DNA of 64,000 bases from Eremophila alpestris peregrina (lineage: Eukaryota; Chordata; Aves; Passeriformes; Alaudidae), in contig WMCF01000009.1 in the NCBI GenBank assembly GCA_009792885.1, positions 2,770,954 to 2,834,953 on the forward strand. Direction: 5' to 3'. Both the position numbers and the translations under genes were made by a program. Each line of letters opens with the position of its first letter. Position 1 is the first letter of the stretch. Positions 23,400 through 36,950 of this stretch are shown one piece after another. Under the pieces are notes generated by a model. It had not been told where the DNA came from. It saw only the letters and a program-made list of their open reading frames with translations, and searched no databases.

Positions 23400-23960
23400 G
23401 AGAGGAGCAAAAAGCGTTCCGGGTAAGCTCGGGTGTCCGCTGTCCCGCCGGAGCCGCGGGTCTCAGCGCCCCGCGTGTCCCGGCTTGTTCGGGTGGCCCC
23501 GCCGGGGGCCGGGGCAGGCTCCCGTCCCCTGCTGACGATAACAATCAGGGATTTGCAAGTGTAAACAGAGCCCCAGAGCCTGCGGGGGGTGGGTATCCTT
23601 GCTTGGGTTTCCAGCACGGCCAGTGCCAAAGGGAGCGAGGCGCCGGGCGGAGCAGCACGGCAGGTTGTGGGGTCGCCCCTGTGGGGCTGAAATCGGTCGG
23701 GGGCCGGTCTCGCCGGGGCAGAGCCCGGGCGGGGCCGGACTGGCACTGGGAGCCTCCAATAGGGGCGAGGGGGGCCGCGCCGCGGGGAGCTGCCATCGCC
23801 GCTCGGCGCTCCGGTGCGGCGGCCCGGCGGACGGCCCGGCGGGGCCGCGGCGGCCCGAGGACAGGAGCGGAGCGGACAGGAGGGCAGCGGTGAGTCCGAG
23901 GAGCCGGGCTAAGCTCCTTCCCGCGGGGCGGAGGGGTCGGGCTGCAATGGCGAAGCTTTC
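23400..23960 (+). promoter_or_regulatory. CpG-island promoter with candidate first exon and splice donor
   Basis: The densest CpG island of the HOXA13-EVX1 interval outside the two genes. On the plus strand a CCAAT box (23756-23760) is followed by a GC-box-rich, extremely CpG-dense stretch and then GCG|GTGAGT at 23890, a near-ideal 5-prime splice site. This is the usual anatomy of a housekeeping-type promoter, short non-coding exon 1 and donor. No protein frame is convincing. It could start an unannotated lncRNA, or an alternative 5-prime end of an RNA such as HOTTIP or an EVX1-side transcript. No acceptor was identified. Confidence 0.45.
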
Positions 23961-26900
23961 CCACTAGATGTCTGCACAGCTAATGGTAGGCGAAAGCGCT
24001 ATCCTTTCCCGGGTGTATCCCCCAGAGCCCGACCCTCCAGCCTCTTTCAAGTCTGCCACCCCCTTGAGAAATTAAATCCCTATCCCCCCTACCATCCCGG
24101 TTTTTTTTTTTCCTCCTCTTTGTTTCTTTTTTCTTTCAAGAGTGTGCTGGAGTTTTGGCTAGAATAAAATACGGATTTCTCCACAGAGGAAGCTCTCTGG
24201 TCTGCGAGTCATGTTATTGGAATCCTTTTATGACCTTTGATGCGTTTAAATAACATGGTAAAACTGTGCACACACCTCGGATTGAACTTTAATCATCCCA
24301 AGTCAAGGACATCCAGGTGGTAAATTACTTTACTTTGACATTTCTACTTTAGAACAGTATGTTCTGCGATCCCAGTCGCAGGTCAGAGAGACGTTTCTAG
24401 TTTTCTCATCCTTAGAAGCGCAAATATACTTTACCTACAGATGTCAGAAACTCGTCTCTCCTGTTACTCTATTAAAAAAAAAAAAAAAAAAAAACCAGAC
24501 CCCAAAAAAAAAAAAATCCTGGTTCCTGGGATTCTAGTTCTATCAGGCACCTCCAGACTTCCCACAGGACTGGGAAAATGTTCGTTGCTGTTAAGCACCG
24601 CTCTGCCTTTCCTGGAATACGTCAGTGCATAATAATACAGGAATTTCGACAAATTATTTGTATATATGTTTGTGTGTATGTTCCCTTTCTGCAAACAGTG
24701 ATGCTGAAATACATTGCTTTTAAAAAAATTAAAGTAATCTGCCGACTTTTCCTTTGGTCTCGGCACAGTGTGAGAACTCAAAGTGAGTTTGGTTCATCAT
24801 GAACAAAATATTTTAACAAATTATGTAAGTATCTTCAAGAGAAATCCATAACACTTTATTTTGTTTGCTACTAGCACCTGGTTTTAAATCAGATAAATTT
24901 GAGTGAACATGTACAAAAGAGAGGAATTTGTGGGCCTTTTTATTGTCAATAAAAATTAGTGACAACTAAGTTTGGCCTTGATTTTTACCAAGGGATCTCT
25001 GGTCAGCTTCATCTTACGCTTGTCTTGGAAGCTGTGGAGCGCAGGGACCTAAAGTCAAGCCACTCACATGGAGTTTTAGGTCCTGAACGCAGTCATAGGA
25101 AAGGCCTAAGCATAGGAAATCCCATCCGCCTTTGTTATTCCCTTTCATGTCCGCTTTGACCGGCTGAGACTTCACACCCACACCTAGGAAAATAAAAATA
25201 TATTTTAAATATGAGATAGTTTTTAAGGGAAAACTAGCAGAAGGGAGGTGGCTTCATTTTGTGGGGAGTATTTAGGAACACACGAGTCCAGCTAGGGAGC
25301 AGAGCATCACGGGGGAAGAGGTGAGATTCCGGCTCCACTCGGGAGCCGGAGCAAGTTCAATTCCTCGTGAACAAAGTAGTCGCGAACTTTATAGCATAAA
25401 AAACATGAGGGTGAAGGGACAGTCAGCCCTGGAGGGACGGCAGGAGGGAACCGAACTGTATCGACACTTTCCTCTCGGGGTCTGCCCCAGCCCAGTGATG
25501 GTGGAGGGTGCCACGCTCCCCACGGCTCCCCGCGGGACGAACTGCAGAGTGGGGGGCGCCGAGGGGTGGAGAGGGGCAAGGCTGTTGGCACAGAGGTCTG
25601 GGATCGTGCACGGACCTGATGACACTCCTGAGACTTGGCCCCGACTATTTCCAGAAGTTTGAACGCTTTGAGTTGGAGATGAGCATTTTTCCAAAACTTC
25701 TCGGAATTTTGTGAATTGTAGGGGAGGAAGTCTCTGCTCCCCACTCCCTCCCGGCCGCTGGTTACACACAACTGCCTTCCGTGACTGGCCGTGCCAGGCG
25801 GCGTTATTGCCTTATGTACTGTTGCTACTGAGTAGAGATAAATAGGAGGGAAGGAGACACGGTCGCCATAATCGCCGCTCCCCGAAAGACAAAAGGCTGT
25901 TCTTTTGTTTTATCCCCCTTTATTTTTTTTCTGTCTCTGAAATCCCTGCGTCTAATTATTTAACTGTCCGTTCTCTCCTCCGCTTCTCATTACGAACTCA
26001 AGACGTTTAATGCTGGAAAAAATACACCACTTGTTTTATACCCGGACAGAGTCTTTACTTGTGGAAAAAAAAATCTGGAAATAATTAACTCGTACAGTTG
26101 AGAACATTATGTTGCTTTTACTGTAAACGTGTCCTTACACCTTTACAAGACGTTACAGAGGACTTACTCAACTAATTGAAACTGTTATATAGCAGCGTTA
26201 TGTATTCAACATACTTGTTACATTTCATCTTTATGGACTTAAGAGTTTTATTCCTTTCACAGTGTTGGAATTTTTTTCCCCCAACAGCCCCTCGTTTAAT
26301 CTGCAAGAAGGACAGATATTCAAAAAGTTATGAAAAGAGACTCAATTTAGTGTTATTTTCTCTATGTCAGGGTAAGACGGATCACACCGTCACGGACAGA
26401 GTATTGAAAAAAGAAAAAGCTAGGAAAACCTAAGAGCCGAACATTTCTGCTTCATCCCAACACCCCTGGAAGAAATCCATATTTATGTACCGGCTAGTTT
26501 CTATGCTAGCTCTATCGGGTGGTGGGACCTCCTGTTTCCCCTCTCCCACTGGAGCTGCACCCTTGAGGTGGGGAAGCGGGGCAGAGCAAAGCCTCGTTGA
26601 CAGGGAGATGCGCTCATCCCGCTGAGCACCGGCTTGGGATGGCGAGGGCAATCCCGCCAGCCCGTCACGAGGCTGTCCCACGGCTGGGTCTCGGGAGCGG
26701 GCTCTGCCGCGCGGACTATTTGTGTGTGCGTGTGTGCGCCCATGAGGAGCAGCGAGATACCCGCTGCGCGGGCTCCCACCCGCGATCCTTGCTCCCGTGT
26801 CTCCTGCCCATCCTTCCCCTCTCTCTGTCCACTTCCCGGCGAAGGTGACTCACTAGGGTAGACAATTTTCCCTTCATGCTAGTAGCGAGGGAGCCCACAG

Positions 26901-27539
26901 GGAAGCGTTTTCATTGCTCCCACCAGTGTCACGCCTTCAGGAGCTGATGGAGACTTTTGTCCAGCCCGGAATAACTAGCACTCACATAGGCCGACACAAA
27001 CGCCCGATTCACGGGGCACCGGAATGGGGACCAGGATGTGGGCTGCGCTCTGAGCTCGAAGTTGTGCTAAAGCCACAGTCCTGCAATTATTACGTTGTGT
27101 TATTTTCAGTGCAGAGGGCAGGGACTACTTCAGATGAATAAATTCATCTCGAGCGGAGCTCGCCCCAAAAAACTCTGTCGTGGCTGATATTTAATGGCAG
27201 AGCCTGGCATATCAAGGAAAAGGGCAAACCGAAGAAGGGAAATCTGGTACCAGGAAGTTCACTTACACGAGGAAGAGATGTACTTATTATCGAATTCACG
27301 TGTGCAAGCCAACACGCCTATACACCCACTGATGTGTTTGTAGATGACAGGGGCTCTGTGTGTCTTTGGAAAGATATCTTATGAGGAAGTGTTTCCAGGG
27401 AAATGCTGAAGTTTCAACTCTACAAGCGAGGCTTTCCGCCCAAAAGCCTGCATCTCTGGACTTTCCCTTGACTGCCGGGGCAAGGAACCGCCTCGGTGAG
27501 CAGGAGGTAAACCTGCATCCACAGGCTCATCCTAGTCCG
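23961..27539. other. Intergenic DNA, no gene seen
   Basis: Mixed composition with CpG retained. A-rich runs occur at about 24473-24513. Open frames around 25.3-25.77 and 26.5-26.9 kb overlap each other on both strands and show no domains. No RNA gene is recognised. Confidence 0.5.
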
Positions 27540-27780
27540 TAATCCCGGCTGTTACTGGGCTCCGGCGGCGGGCGGGACGCGGAGCCGCTCAGGTGCCGGC
27601 AGCTCCGCCGCTCCCCGCGCAGGGCCCAGCGGCGGGCCGCAGGCGATGCGGGGACCCCGGCCGCCCAAACGTGTGCCGCAAGCATCGGCACCGTCTCCTC
27701 CTGACAAAGTGGAGGTGTGATTAATGCCGACGGCTGCCCCCGGCCCTGCTCCCTCTCCCATTTTCTCCTCCCTCCCGCCC
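27540..27780. promoter_or_regulatory. Small CpG island
   Basis: About 240 bp of very GC-rich sequence with dense CpG, followed by a pyrimidine-rich stretch. A second GC-rich patch lies at about 28110-28320. No transcript features such as a donor site or a TATA or CCAAT box stand out. Confidence 0.4.
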
Positions 27781-28362
27781 CTTCCTCCCAAGGTCCTCCG
27801 CTGGTTTCAATAAAAAACAGGATCTAAGCTTTCTCTCCTTCAAATCAAAGAGGTGTTACGATTGGCGAAACGAGGGGCAGATGGGGTATTTTCAAGGACA
27901 TTTCCGAACAATATGAAGCCGAGACACCCGGTTTCTCGGGAAGCGAATGTTGTCTAGTAAAACAATGGCAGCGAATAAATCAGTCATCGGGGTCCCTGTC
28001 GGTATCCTGGGGTGGTTTAACCCTGGTGGGTGACTCTCCTTCCCCGATCCTGCTCGTTAGAAAGTTAATAGCAGACGCCGGCAGTTTATATCAGGCGGAG
28101 TGGGAATAGGACGGACAAGGCCGAGGCATCGGGGAGAGCTCTGCTTTTAGGAGAGCCGTGTAGCAAACGAGGCTACGGGTGGCCGGAGTGCCCGTGGGCA
28201 CCGCGCCGGGCAGCGTCCATCCCGCTCCTGCCCGCCCGGAGCACGGGCAGCACCGCGGGGCTCCCCCGGCCCATCGCCGCCGCGTCAGGGCTAGGCGGGC
28301 TGTCTTCACCCGGCTGTTTAACTGTGCCTGACGGTGCTCTTTTCTTTTTTCTTCTTCTTCTT

Positions 28363-28466
28363 NNNNNNNNNNNNNNNNNNNNNNNNNNNNNNNNNNNNNN
28401 NNNNNNNNNNNNNNNNNNNNNNNNNNNNNNNNNNNNNNNNNNNNNNNNNNNNNNNNNNNNNNNNNN
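28363..28466. other. Assembly gap (104 N)
   Basis: 104 consecutive N. The left flank is a TTTCTTTTTTCTTCTTCTTCTT pyrimidine run and the right flank begins with seven C, so the missing sequence is probably a polypyrimidine or poly-C tract that failed to assemble. The frame spanning it is meaningless. Confidence 0.97.
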
Positions 28467-28979
28467 CCCCCCCAGAAGGTTAAGGGGGTGAAAAGTAAGA
28501 TTTATAGGCCTCTGTGAATATGTGAAAATTAAAACAAGTCTTCCAGGTGTAAAATACACCCCTGAAATACAGTTTCGAGATTTATTTGCTCAATTTTTAG
28601 TTGGTAAACTCCATATTATTCCAAAGGGAAAAACCACTCTCGCTTACAGAGTGCACAAGGCAGGATTTGCACTCGCACAGAGAAATCGTAGTCTGAAAGA
28701 GGTGATAAAGTCCTTCTGAACGCGACTTCTTTCAGCCCCGCGGCTGACTGTCCCCCTGGAACAGCGTGAATTTTCTGCTGCCTTGGTTCAAGGGAAGCAA
28801 TAGTTTTTATGGCCTGCACTGCCACTGCAGCTGAACAGTTTTGCATGAAAGACGGAGAGATTAGTGTCCCTGAGCTAGATTTTGTGTCGGAGAGCTTGGA
28901 GTCATGAATAGTCGCGACATTTTACTAGTCAGTATGCTTTTTACTGCAGAGCTCAGCTGCTCTGTCGAAAGTGATTCCT

Positions 28980-31900
28980 AGAGGGACATTTTTGCACTGG
29001 GTTTCATTTTTACGTGGTCACTCATTTGAAATCTTGAGGTGCTCAAAATCAAGGTATAACCGTTTAGTGAAAAATAACCCGCCCCAGCTCTCTACTGCTA
29101 ATGAACAGAAATTATTCTACTTTCATCTCACCCCTCAGAAATATTTTTACTTAGAAAGGGCTAGCTGCTAATTGGGGTGCACAGTTGCCTTTAATCTCTA
29201 ACACAGTGCTTGGAACATACCCAGAATGAGTTAAAGTAAGTCTGATACACAAGAAGAAAACATAGCTTCCCAGTAAAACTAGTTTTATGATCACAGCTTG
29301 TGCGCTACGTCAGAATGTTATGTTTGGGCATTTAGGGCATAAAGAATAAAAACCCCTTTTGAAAGTCACTAATGCTCACATTTGGTACTGTTTTAATCGT
29401 TTCTATTAGAAGTATAAGTAAGGAACACCTTTTGTTCTAATAAACTATGGATGAAGTACAAATTTGCATGTTTACCTGTAGTTTGTATGCCAAAATCATC
29501 ACCTGAACTTATGGATTAAATACATATTTCTCCTGAAAGCTGACTGTGAGAGATTATCAGACCACTATCCCCAGAGAAGTGCTCTCTCCTCTTCTACAGT
29601 ACTGATAGGAAGGAGAAAGGGCAAACGGTGTGCATGTGTGTCTGTATGCACAAGTGTGTGTACAAGAGGGATCTCTGCCACCCTGTTGAGCAGCTTTGGT
29701 TGAGTAAGCTGTAGATTACTGTTTCATGGTAGCTCAGTGAATTACCAAAAAAATTCCCAAAACCAAAAAACCCCAGAGGTGGAAATGGCTCTGATAAAGC
29801 CTGTGTCATATGGTTTGCCTTGCAAAAGTAAACACTGCACCGAATACTTAGAGGCCCCAAAATTGCCGAACCCTGCTCCCACCAAAGAAATTTTGTTGAG
29901 TTTCTATGGTAGGGAGGGCCATTGGTTTGTTTGTTTGCTTGTTGGTTCTATTTATAAACATTCATATGGAGCTTATCCACAGAGCATCTGCATACCCCCT
30001 GGAATCAGATCTGGTTTCCTGGGTGAAGTTGCATCCTTATTCAGTAGCAGCTTGTTGGAAATGTCTGCTAAAGAAGGAACCAACCCTCATGCAGCCTGTG
30101 GCATTCCTGTTTGGAACTGGAGTCTGAACCTTCCTGGGATACTTCCACAGAGCAACACCAAATAGTTAAACGATCCTGAAAGCCACTCAAAATAACAAGA
30201 GTGAGGTGAAATGTCTTGTGTTTGTCAAAGGATTTCAGAAAACAGGTGAAGAATTAAGATAGGACTTAATGCTATGCATATTGCATGTAAATGAAATATT
30301 TAATCTGCCATTTCATCTCTCCTGTGTGCTCAAACACCTTCAACAGTTCTTTGGACAAATATTTAGTTTCCAAGCTATAAATTTGTCTTATGCAAAGAGA
30401 AAGCTTTTAGGATCTCCAGTTTAAACTTGTTTGTACCACTTGTTGTGGTGCTGAGAATTATCAAACCGGTCAGCTTACCTTTCCCACGAGTGGTAATTAA
30501 AAGAGAGCTAGGGGCTGTGAGGGGTGGAATAAAAGAAGGAATAATAGCATTCAAAAAATTGTCAGCTCACAAGTTGTGATTAGCATTCTTCCTAGTTTAC
30601 TTCTTTCTCCATTTAACTTCTGATTTCCTCTTTTTCCAATGCCTCGGCATCAGCTCTGTCTGTAACCCTGCAGTATATTGAGAGCCCTTATTAATGTAAT
30701 TATTGAAACAGTTAAGGAGAGAAACTCTATTCTCCAATCTGCCAGAGGAGTTATTTAAAATGAGAGCATCTGTGTCATATCCTGACGTCCAAGGAAATCC
30801 CAGAGAAATTAACTGGTATTTTACTACACCGGGTTGGGATGAGATATGAAAGGGAGAGAAAGAAGGAAGATCCTTCTGAAAGACTTCCACAGAGGTAAAT
30901 TCTCTACCCTTCCAGGCAGGAGAAAACCAGCCACGACGACAGTGAATTAGTGGCTTTTGACAGGCAGGTGAGGGGCCCCCCAGTCTCAGTCTTCAGATGC
31001 GGGGGTTGAAGGGGGAGCAGGAACCTTTCCCAGCGACCCTACACTACTTAGCATTTATGGACGGATAAAGCTGAACATTGGACAGGACTCCCCAAAGGAA
31101 AAGAACCTTTCAGTGTAGCCATCAACCTGTCATCACTGCAATAAAGGTGTAATGCACAGGAGTGCTGGTAAGAGCCCAGGGTTTATTTCCTGGCCCTGTC
31201 ACATGACATGGGGCCAGGGTTACCAAAGGTTACCCTCTCACATGGAAAGGATCAGTGGTCATCGCCTCCAGCAGCTGCTTGTCTCTTCTCCTGTCTCAAT
31301 TTTATATTCAGCTCATGCGTGTACCTTGTTAAAAACACAAACCCGGCAACCTTGATCCGCTACAGCCATGGAGATGATGGATGAATTGCATGTTTGCCCA
31401 CAGCCTGTAACACCAGCTGGGTCATGGCCAAAGGCTTGAACACCTTTCTGCACCCACCTCCTGTCCTTGGAAGGGTTCCTTTTCCCAGCTGGTGGAGACA
31501 TATCTGCGTGTCACATCCCAGCGTTGCAATGCTTCTTCCAAACGAGATATTTGTTCCCTTCCAAGCCAGTCTATCTGCAGTGATCTTCTTGAATTTGTGT
31601 AAAATGGGATGTTTTTTGGCTGGGCATTGCAGGGTCAGACCTTCCATACTTGTGGTACTGTGAAACCAGTGTCAGGAGTTCTGTGGGAAGGCTAGACAAA
31701 GACTTGGGCTGTATCATTCCTTGTTGTGTGAAGTTCCTTGTTACATGAGATATGCAAGCTCTGTTACAGCCTCTTGGCTAGTGCAGAGGGGCACCATGGC
31801 AGCAATGACAGGGAAGGCCTGGATTCAGGAAAACAGAATGCAAGTAACCAGAGACGACAGAATTAATAAGAAAGACTATTTTCCACAAAATATTGGTTAC

Positions 31901-34900
31901 AATGGCTTTGCTGTGGCTTCTCCAGACAGACACTTGTCAGACAACACTGTCCTACCCAGGATGTGGGTGTAGGTAAATGGCTTTCTGTGAAGCCTTGCAA
32001 TAAAATCTACCACAGAACATTAGAGAGTGCAAAGCATTGGCTATAGATCTTGGAGGTTTACATTACTTTTATAGAGAGTTTGTGTTATATTTAGATTTAC
32101 TTAATGTTACAGAGCCAAGCTGTGGTGTTGCAGACAGAAAATATTTGCTGCCTCCAGAATCAGAACCATGGCTGAGCCCTTTGATTCAGATTCCCACCCA
32201 ACTGTAAAAAATACCAGAAGTAGGGTGGCCAGGAATGCCTGCACTGACCCTGTTCCAGAATGGGCCTGATCTTCCATTTGGATCAGGCAAATCCAGGCTG
32301 GGTTTGTGCAGGCTGATAGTAGGAGGCTTCCACACGCTCCTCCAGTGTTGAGGATTATTAGGGCTCATGATCACTTAATCATATATTTTCATCTTTGTCA
32401 GTTCTGTCGCTCCTTAGCACTGTAAACAGGACTATGTGGAGTGTAGATAAAGCAGAGAACACCAAGATGCCCCCTGCCCTGGAGAGTTTTCCAGTTACAT
32501 GTAGGAAAAGAAGACCCAGGTGTACACTGAAAGGCTTGGAAACACAAGAGAGTAGCTCATCTGAACAGCATCTGCTTGAGGGCACACGTGTCTTGGAACA
32601 GAGCTGACAGCATGGCTTTTCCATCAGAAAGTCTTAAATAGGTGTTTAAGGTGCTATGTTTTGGGATTTTCATTTTTATTTCCTGAGAGAGAGAAAGAAG
32701 AAATTTCAACGAGAGCAAAACAGGGGAGAAAAAAAATTGTTACAAAATAGAAGTGCAAGAGAAAAACATGTAGCTTGCAATTAAATAATTATTTGTTCCT
32801 CTGGTTAAGATTTGCTGTAATGACAACTGGGTAATTTTCGCTTCAGATATTGTATAGCAGCTGTATAATGCCTGGGATGCCACTAAGCAAATGATTTGGA
32901 TTACAAACTGGATTTGTCCCTCTTCCAGGGGCAGATTCTTGGAGGAGTACTGTAGAGCAATCCTGATGAACAGGGTAAATGTGTAGGTGGATGTTTCTTA
33001 TAATCCTCAAATATCAATATGAATAACAAAGACATAGTTCTTCTTAAAAATACTACAGGCAATAACATTCAAAGCTGGGTTTTTTTCCATAAAATACCTG
33101 ATAACTGATCACTACTGCAGTCATCACCATGAAGTAACTAATATTAGCCCAATTTTACAGGGTAGGAAGTGGAGTCAGAAAGATTAGGACTTGCCCAAGG
33201 CCACAGAGCTAGCAGACAGGCAGGAAGAAAACGCCAGATTTCCTGGCTCCCACTCTCCTCCCAAATTTATCATCTAACTCCAATGACATCAAAACAGTGG
33301 ACTTTTTTTCACCAAGATAAAACAAATCCTTTTTTGAAATGGTTAATGGCTAAATATGTCATGAAATTGCACCCAAAATACTCTCCACAAAATCAGGCAC
33401 TACTGGAATGTGATTTAACATGTTTTAGAGCAGCTTTGCAATACCGTGCACAACAGGATACAATGGGAGAGTGGCCACAGCCTCCACTCCCTGAACTAAC
33501 CACAATGGGATGCATGGAAGAGCTGCACTGTGAGACTGTGCAAGTGAGAAATGGTGGGAGAATAAGGGCTGCCAGAGCATGCACAACATGGAAATGGATT
33601 TTGGATCAAGGGATCCCTGACTTGACTAAAGCAAAACCTCCTGTCACTTCAACTGAAGTATTGCCCATCCAACTTCATAGGTAAAATGACAAGTAATGGT
33701 TGTCAATATGTGACATTCCCATTCCTGGGCCATTTTAAATCCAGTATATTTATTATTCTCTAGATGATTAAAAACCTGTTTATAAGGTTTATATGAGATA
33801 CATGAGTGGGCATGAGTACATAAGCAGGAGCATCCACAAAATGCAGTGTTTCACTGATGGGTGAGATTGATAATTCATCTTGGATTTAGCTGATGTACAT
33901 ATTGTAGTAGGTTACTAATGTTTTCATTCCAGCTGCAAAAAAGGGGGATGCCCATTCCTCAGCCTAGTGTGTTAATTTAAACTGAAATCATGTTAGGTTA
34001 ATTAATAACAGTAGCTGTGAGTGAAGCAGATGAAGGTAGCTAGCTCTTCTGCCTTGTCAGCAAAGCTGTCAGAGCTCAGGAATTAGAGAGACTAATTAGT
34101 GTATTCCAACAGCGGTTTCTATAATCCTATTTTCCATATCATTGCAATGGACCAAGAGGTGCTGTGTCCATCAGTTGAGCTGTCACAGCTGAGAGGTGGT
34201 AATTCACAGCTGAGCGCATCGTTGTTGCTGAAACTTCCTGTCAGGAGCACTGGGGATGACTTGCTCTTTCCTGCTCAGGTGAGGTCTCCTTGATTGCAAA
34301 AGAAATTAGTTTCACCTCTTTATATCCAACCTGTGTGCAGAAATGGTCTGGGTTGAGGTTTGAGGTGAGAATCTACATGTAGATTTATGATAGGCCTTTA
34401 AGCCCAGTTTAATTTCATTTAATTACATTTAGATTTAGATTAGATGGATTTAGTGCAAACCAACAGAATATACTCACACTGTACTAGGAAGTTACTGAAA
34501 GGATCACACTGTGCTAATTAGAGTCTACTCTTGAACGCTCATGCAAATAAAGGTAGGATCTGAGTGTGAAATACAATGGCCCTCCCAGAGTACCTCCAAA
34601 CCTGAACATTCTTGTTCTGAACAAGTTCCTGCGTTCTTCCTTATCTCCATTGGCAGCTCAGGTTTGTTTAACCAGGAAATTCACCTTGGGCTGAGATGGG
34701 GTGTGGATCTGAGGTGAAAGGACAAGTCCTGTGTGGACATTCTTAAGCATTTCTATGAATAAGTCTTAACCCTCCAGTCATCCAGAACAGTCTGTAGGCT
34801 GAGCCCTGTCACCCAAATCTCACATATTTCAAAGTACAAATTACTCTGTGAACTTGCCTGGGTCATTAGGTCAGATCGACCTTCTCTGTTTTGTTGTAGG

Positions 34901-36950
34901 TAGACACCTGAAAACCAAAGCTTGCTCTGGAGTCATTGTATATGCAAACCCTGTGTTAGCCCAATGCAAATGCCCACCGTGCTGACTGTGAGGTGTACAA
35001 ATCATTAGAAAATTGTTTTGATTAACTTCTACTCTGCTAAGGGTATGCAAAAACTTACAGATTTGATTCAGAGAGAGAAGGAAGGCTTAATCCTTTAATT
35101 AGCGCACCCAAAGTCTCGTACTTACACATTGGAAACTCCAGTTCAGCGCGTTGATAGGAGACTACTGGGCTTTAGGAAAGATCTTTTACTGGTGTGAAGG
35201 CTTGATGCCATGGAAAATACAGCCTGTGGACAGTGCATCTGCCATTCATGTAACATTAGTGCCTCTCATCTCCCTGCAGGACTTGGAAGATACCACATTT
35301 TGATTTGGAACACCCCTATCTCATACATATGCTCCTGTCTCAGAAATTGTGTTCCGGATTGCTTTCACCAGGACATATGCAGATCTCCCTTTATCTATCA
35401 GAGGTCTGAGGAAGACTCACTTGATAGCTTTTGGGGTGTTTTACCCCATGGAGATCTGTTTCAGAGACATTTCTTAGGGGAAGGTAGAGATAGGTTATCT
35501 CTAAATATTGTTCTATCAGCAGGAAAATTCTTGACATAGAGACAGCTAAGGAGCAGAGAGAATAAGTACCATTCCTGTGGAAAGAGATGAGCTGAGGAAA
35601 GAGCTATCAAATTGAGGGGACTTCTTTTCTGAGTCTCTGTCATCATCATGACATGCCTTGGTTTCCCTTCACCTCCTCATGGCTGGATTAGGACCTAACC
35701 TTTGGAAAATCAGACTATTTGGTCCTTCCAGCAGCTGCTCTTCCACTGTCCAGTTTTCATGCTGATATACCCATTTAATTTCATCCTAATCCACACAAAA
35801 TTCAAATTTCCGAGAGCTGGAAGAGTTTTGACCTATGAGACCCTGGAGTGGTTATTAGATGGGATTAATGCATCTGCCATGCAAAAATTCTTTCAAGAGT
35901 GTTTAGGTTTTTTGGTTTTGAAGGTCTTTGGTTCTTTTTTTTTCTTAGATTTCTTAGTTTCTTTTTTTTTTTAATAGATTTTAACCGTTCATAATCCTTG
36001 TTTTGTATGTGCATGTGTGTGAGTGTGTGCCTAACCCCCTAACCTGCATGCAGTAATTTAAGGGGTTGTTTTACAAACACACTTTTCCAAAGCCCTCGAT
36101 CTTGCACGGATCTGGCATGGAAACCTCAGAGAGCAGCCAGAATTCAAGTCCTCTCTGCTCCCACCCTTTTTATTTCTGTGAATGAGTATGTAAGAGACCA
36201 ATAAATCTAAAACTGTGCAGGCTGGGAGGAAATCATAAGAGTCAGCCTGGTGATATTACCACGGGGAGCTGTGAAATCACTGAGGATTTATACAAGCACA
36301 CACAGTGATGTTGTCATTAAAAAAAAAAATTAAATGGGAGGATAGTGGTTCTGCTCTGTGCTGCGTGTGGCAGCCACCTCCGACTCATGGTTTGGTACCT
36401 CCACTCTGTGCTCTGCTCAGGAACACCAACCCAAGGGCAGAAATTTTTCCAGCCCCGCCAGTGTTCTGGAAATCAGCTTTTGCTTGGGCCGTGTAAAGCA
36501 AAACAGTTCTGGCTTGGGGTCTTTGGCATTTGGGGAAGGACTTATAGGAGAGAGAAGTAATTTCTGCTGCTACGCTGCTACGCCCAAATCTCATGGAGAC
36601 CATGTAGGCCAGACTCTGGGCAAATGGGTACTGGGACCAAATGCACAGCCTGGACTAATGCTCTTGGTGCTCCTGGGCCAAGAGGATGCTATTGATCAGC
36701 CAAGCAGGCCATGCATCTCATTGAAAGGAGATGGAAGGTTTTGAATCCCATCTACCTGCCCAGAGCTTATCCCATAGCTTCATAGGTTTCTTTGTATTTA
36801 TAGCATATTTTTTCTGCACTGGGACTACCAGATATCTGGACAGATATGGCCCTGGGCAGCCAGAAACATTGTTCCCTGGATGCCAGGAGGGGGGACTGGT
36901 GCAGGAAATAGCTCCAGAAACAGCTGGGTGTGGGCGGGACAAGGGTTGAG
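28980..36950. other. CpG-depleted block, gene-free
   Basis: About 8 kb in which CpG becomes rare (7 counted in 34001-35000) while the flanking DNA keeps it. Composition is ordinary AT-leaning vertebrate DNA, and it contains the only recognisable ancient SINE of the window. Interpreted as DNA methylated in the germline, lying between unmethylated domains around HOXA13 and EVX1. No gene is recognised; the longest frame here (33169-33684 plus) overlaps the SINE and has no domain. Confidence 0.65.
33118..33255 (+). mobile_element. Ancient MIR-like (CORE-SINE) fragment
   Basis: The order of words matches the MIR consensus remembered for amniotes. An ATGAAGTAACTAATATTA region corresponds to the MIR stretch around ATGAGGTAGGTACTATTA. 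Next come ATTTTACAG (33151-33159), a diverged AGGAAGTGGAG, then GACTTGCCCAAGGCCACA and AGCTAG (33188-33212), and a final CCAGATTTCCTGGCTCC. It is diverged and truncated, as expected for a fossil copy. The identification is by recall, without alignment. Confidence 0.7.

Noticed and set aside
33169..33684. 171-aa plus-strand frame
   Set aside because: Its first part is translated from the MIR-like SINE, the rest has no domain, and CpG and codon texture are those of non-coding DNA.
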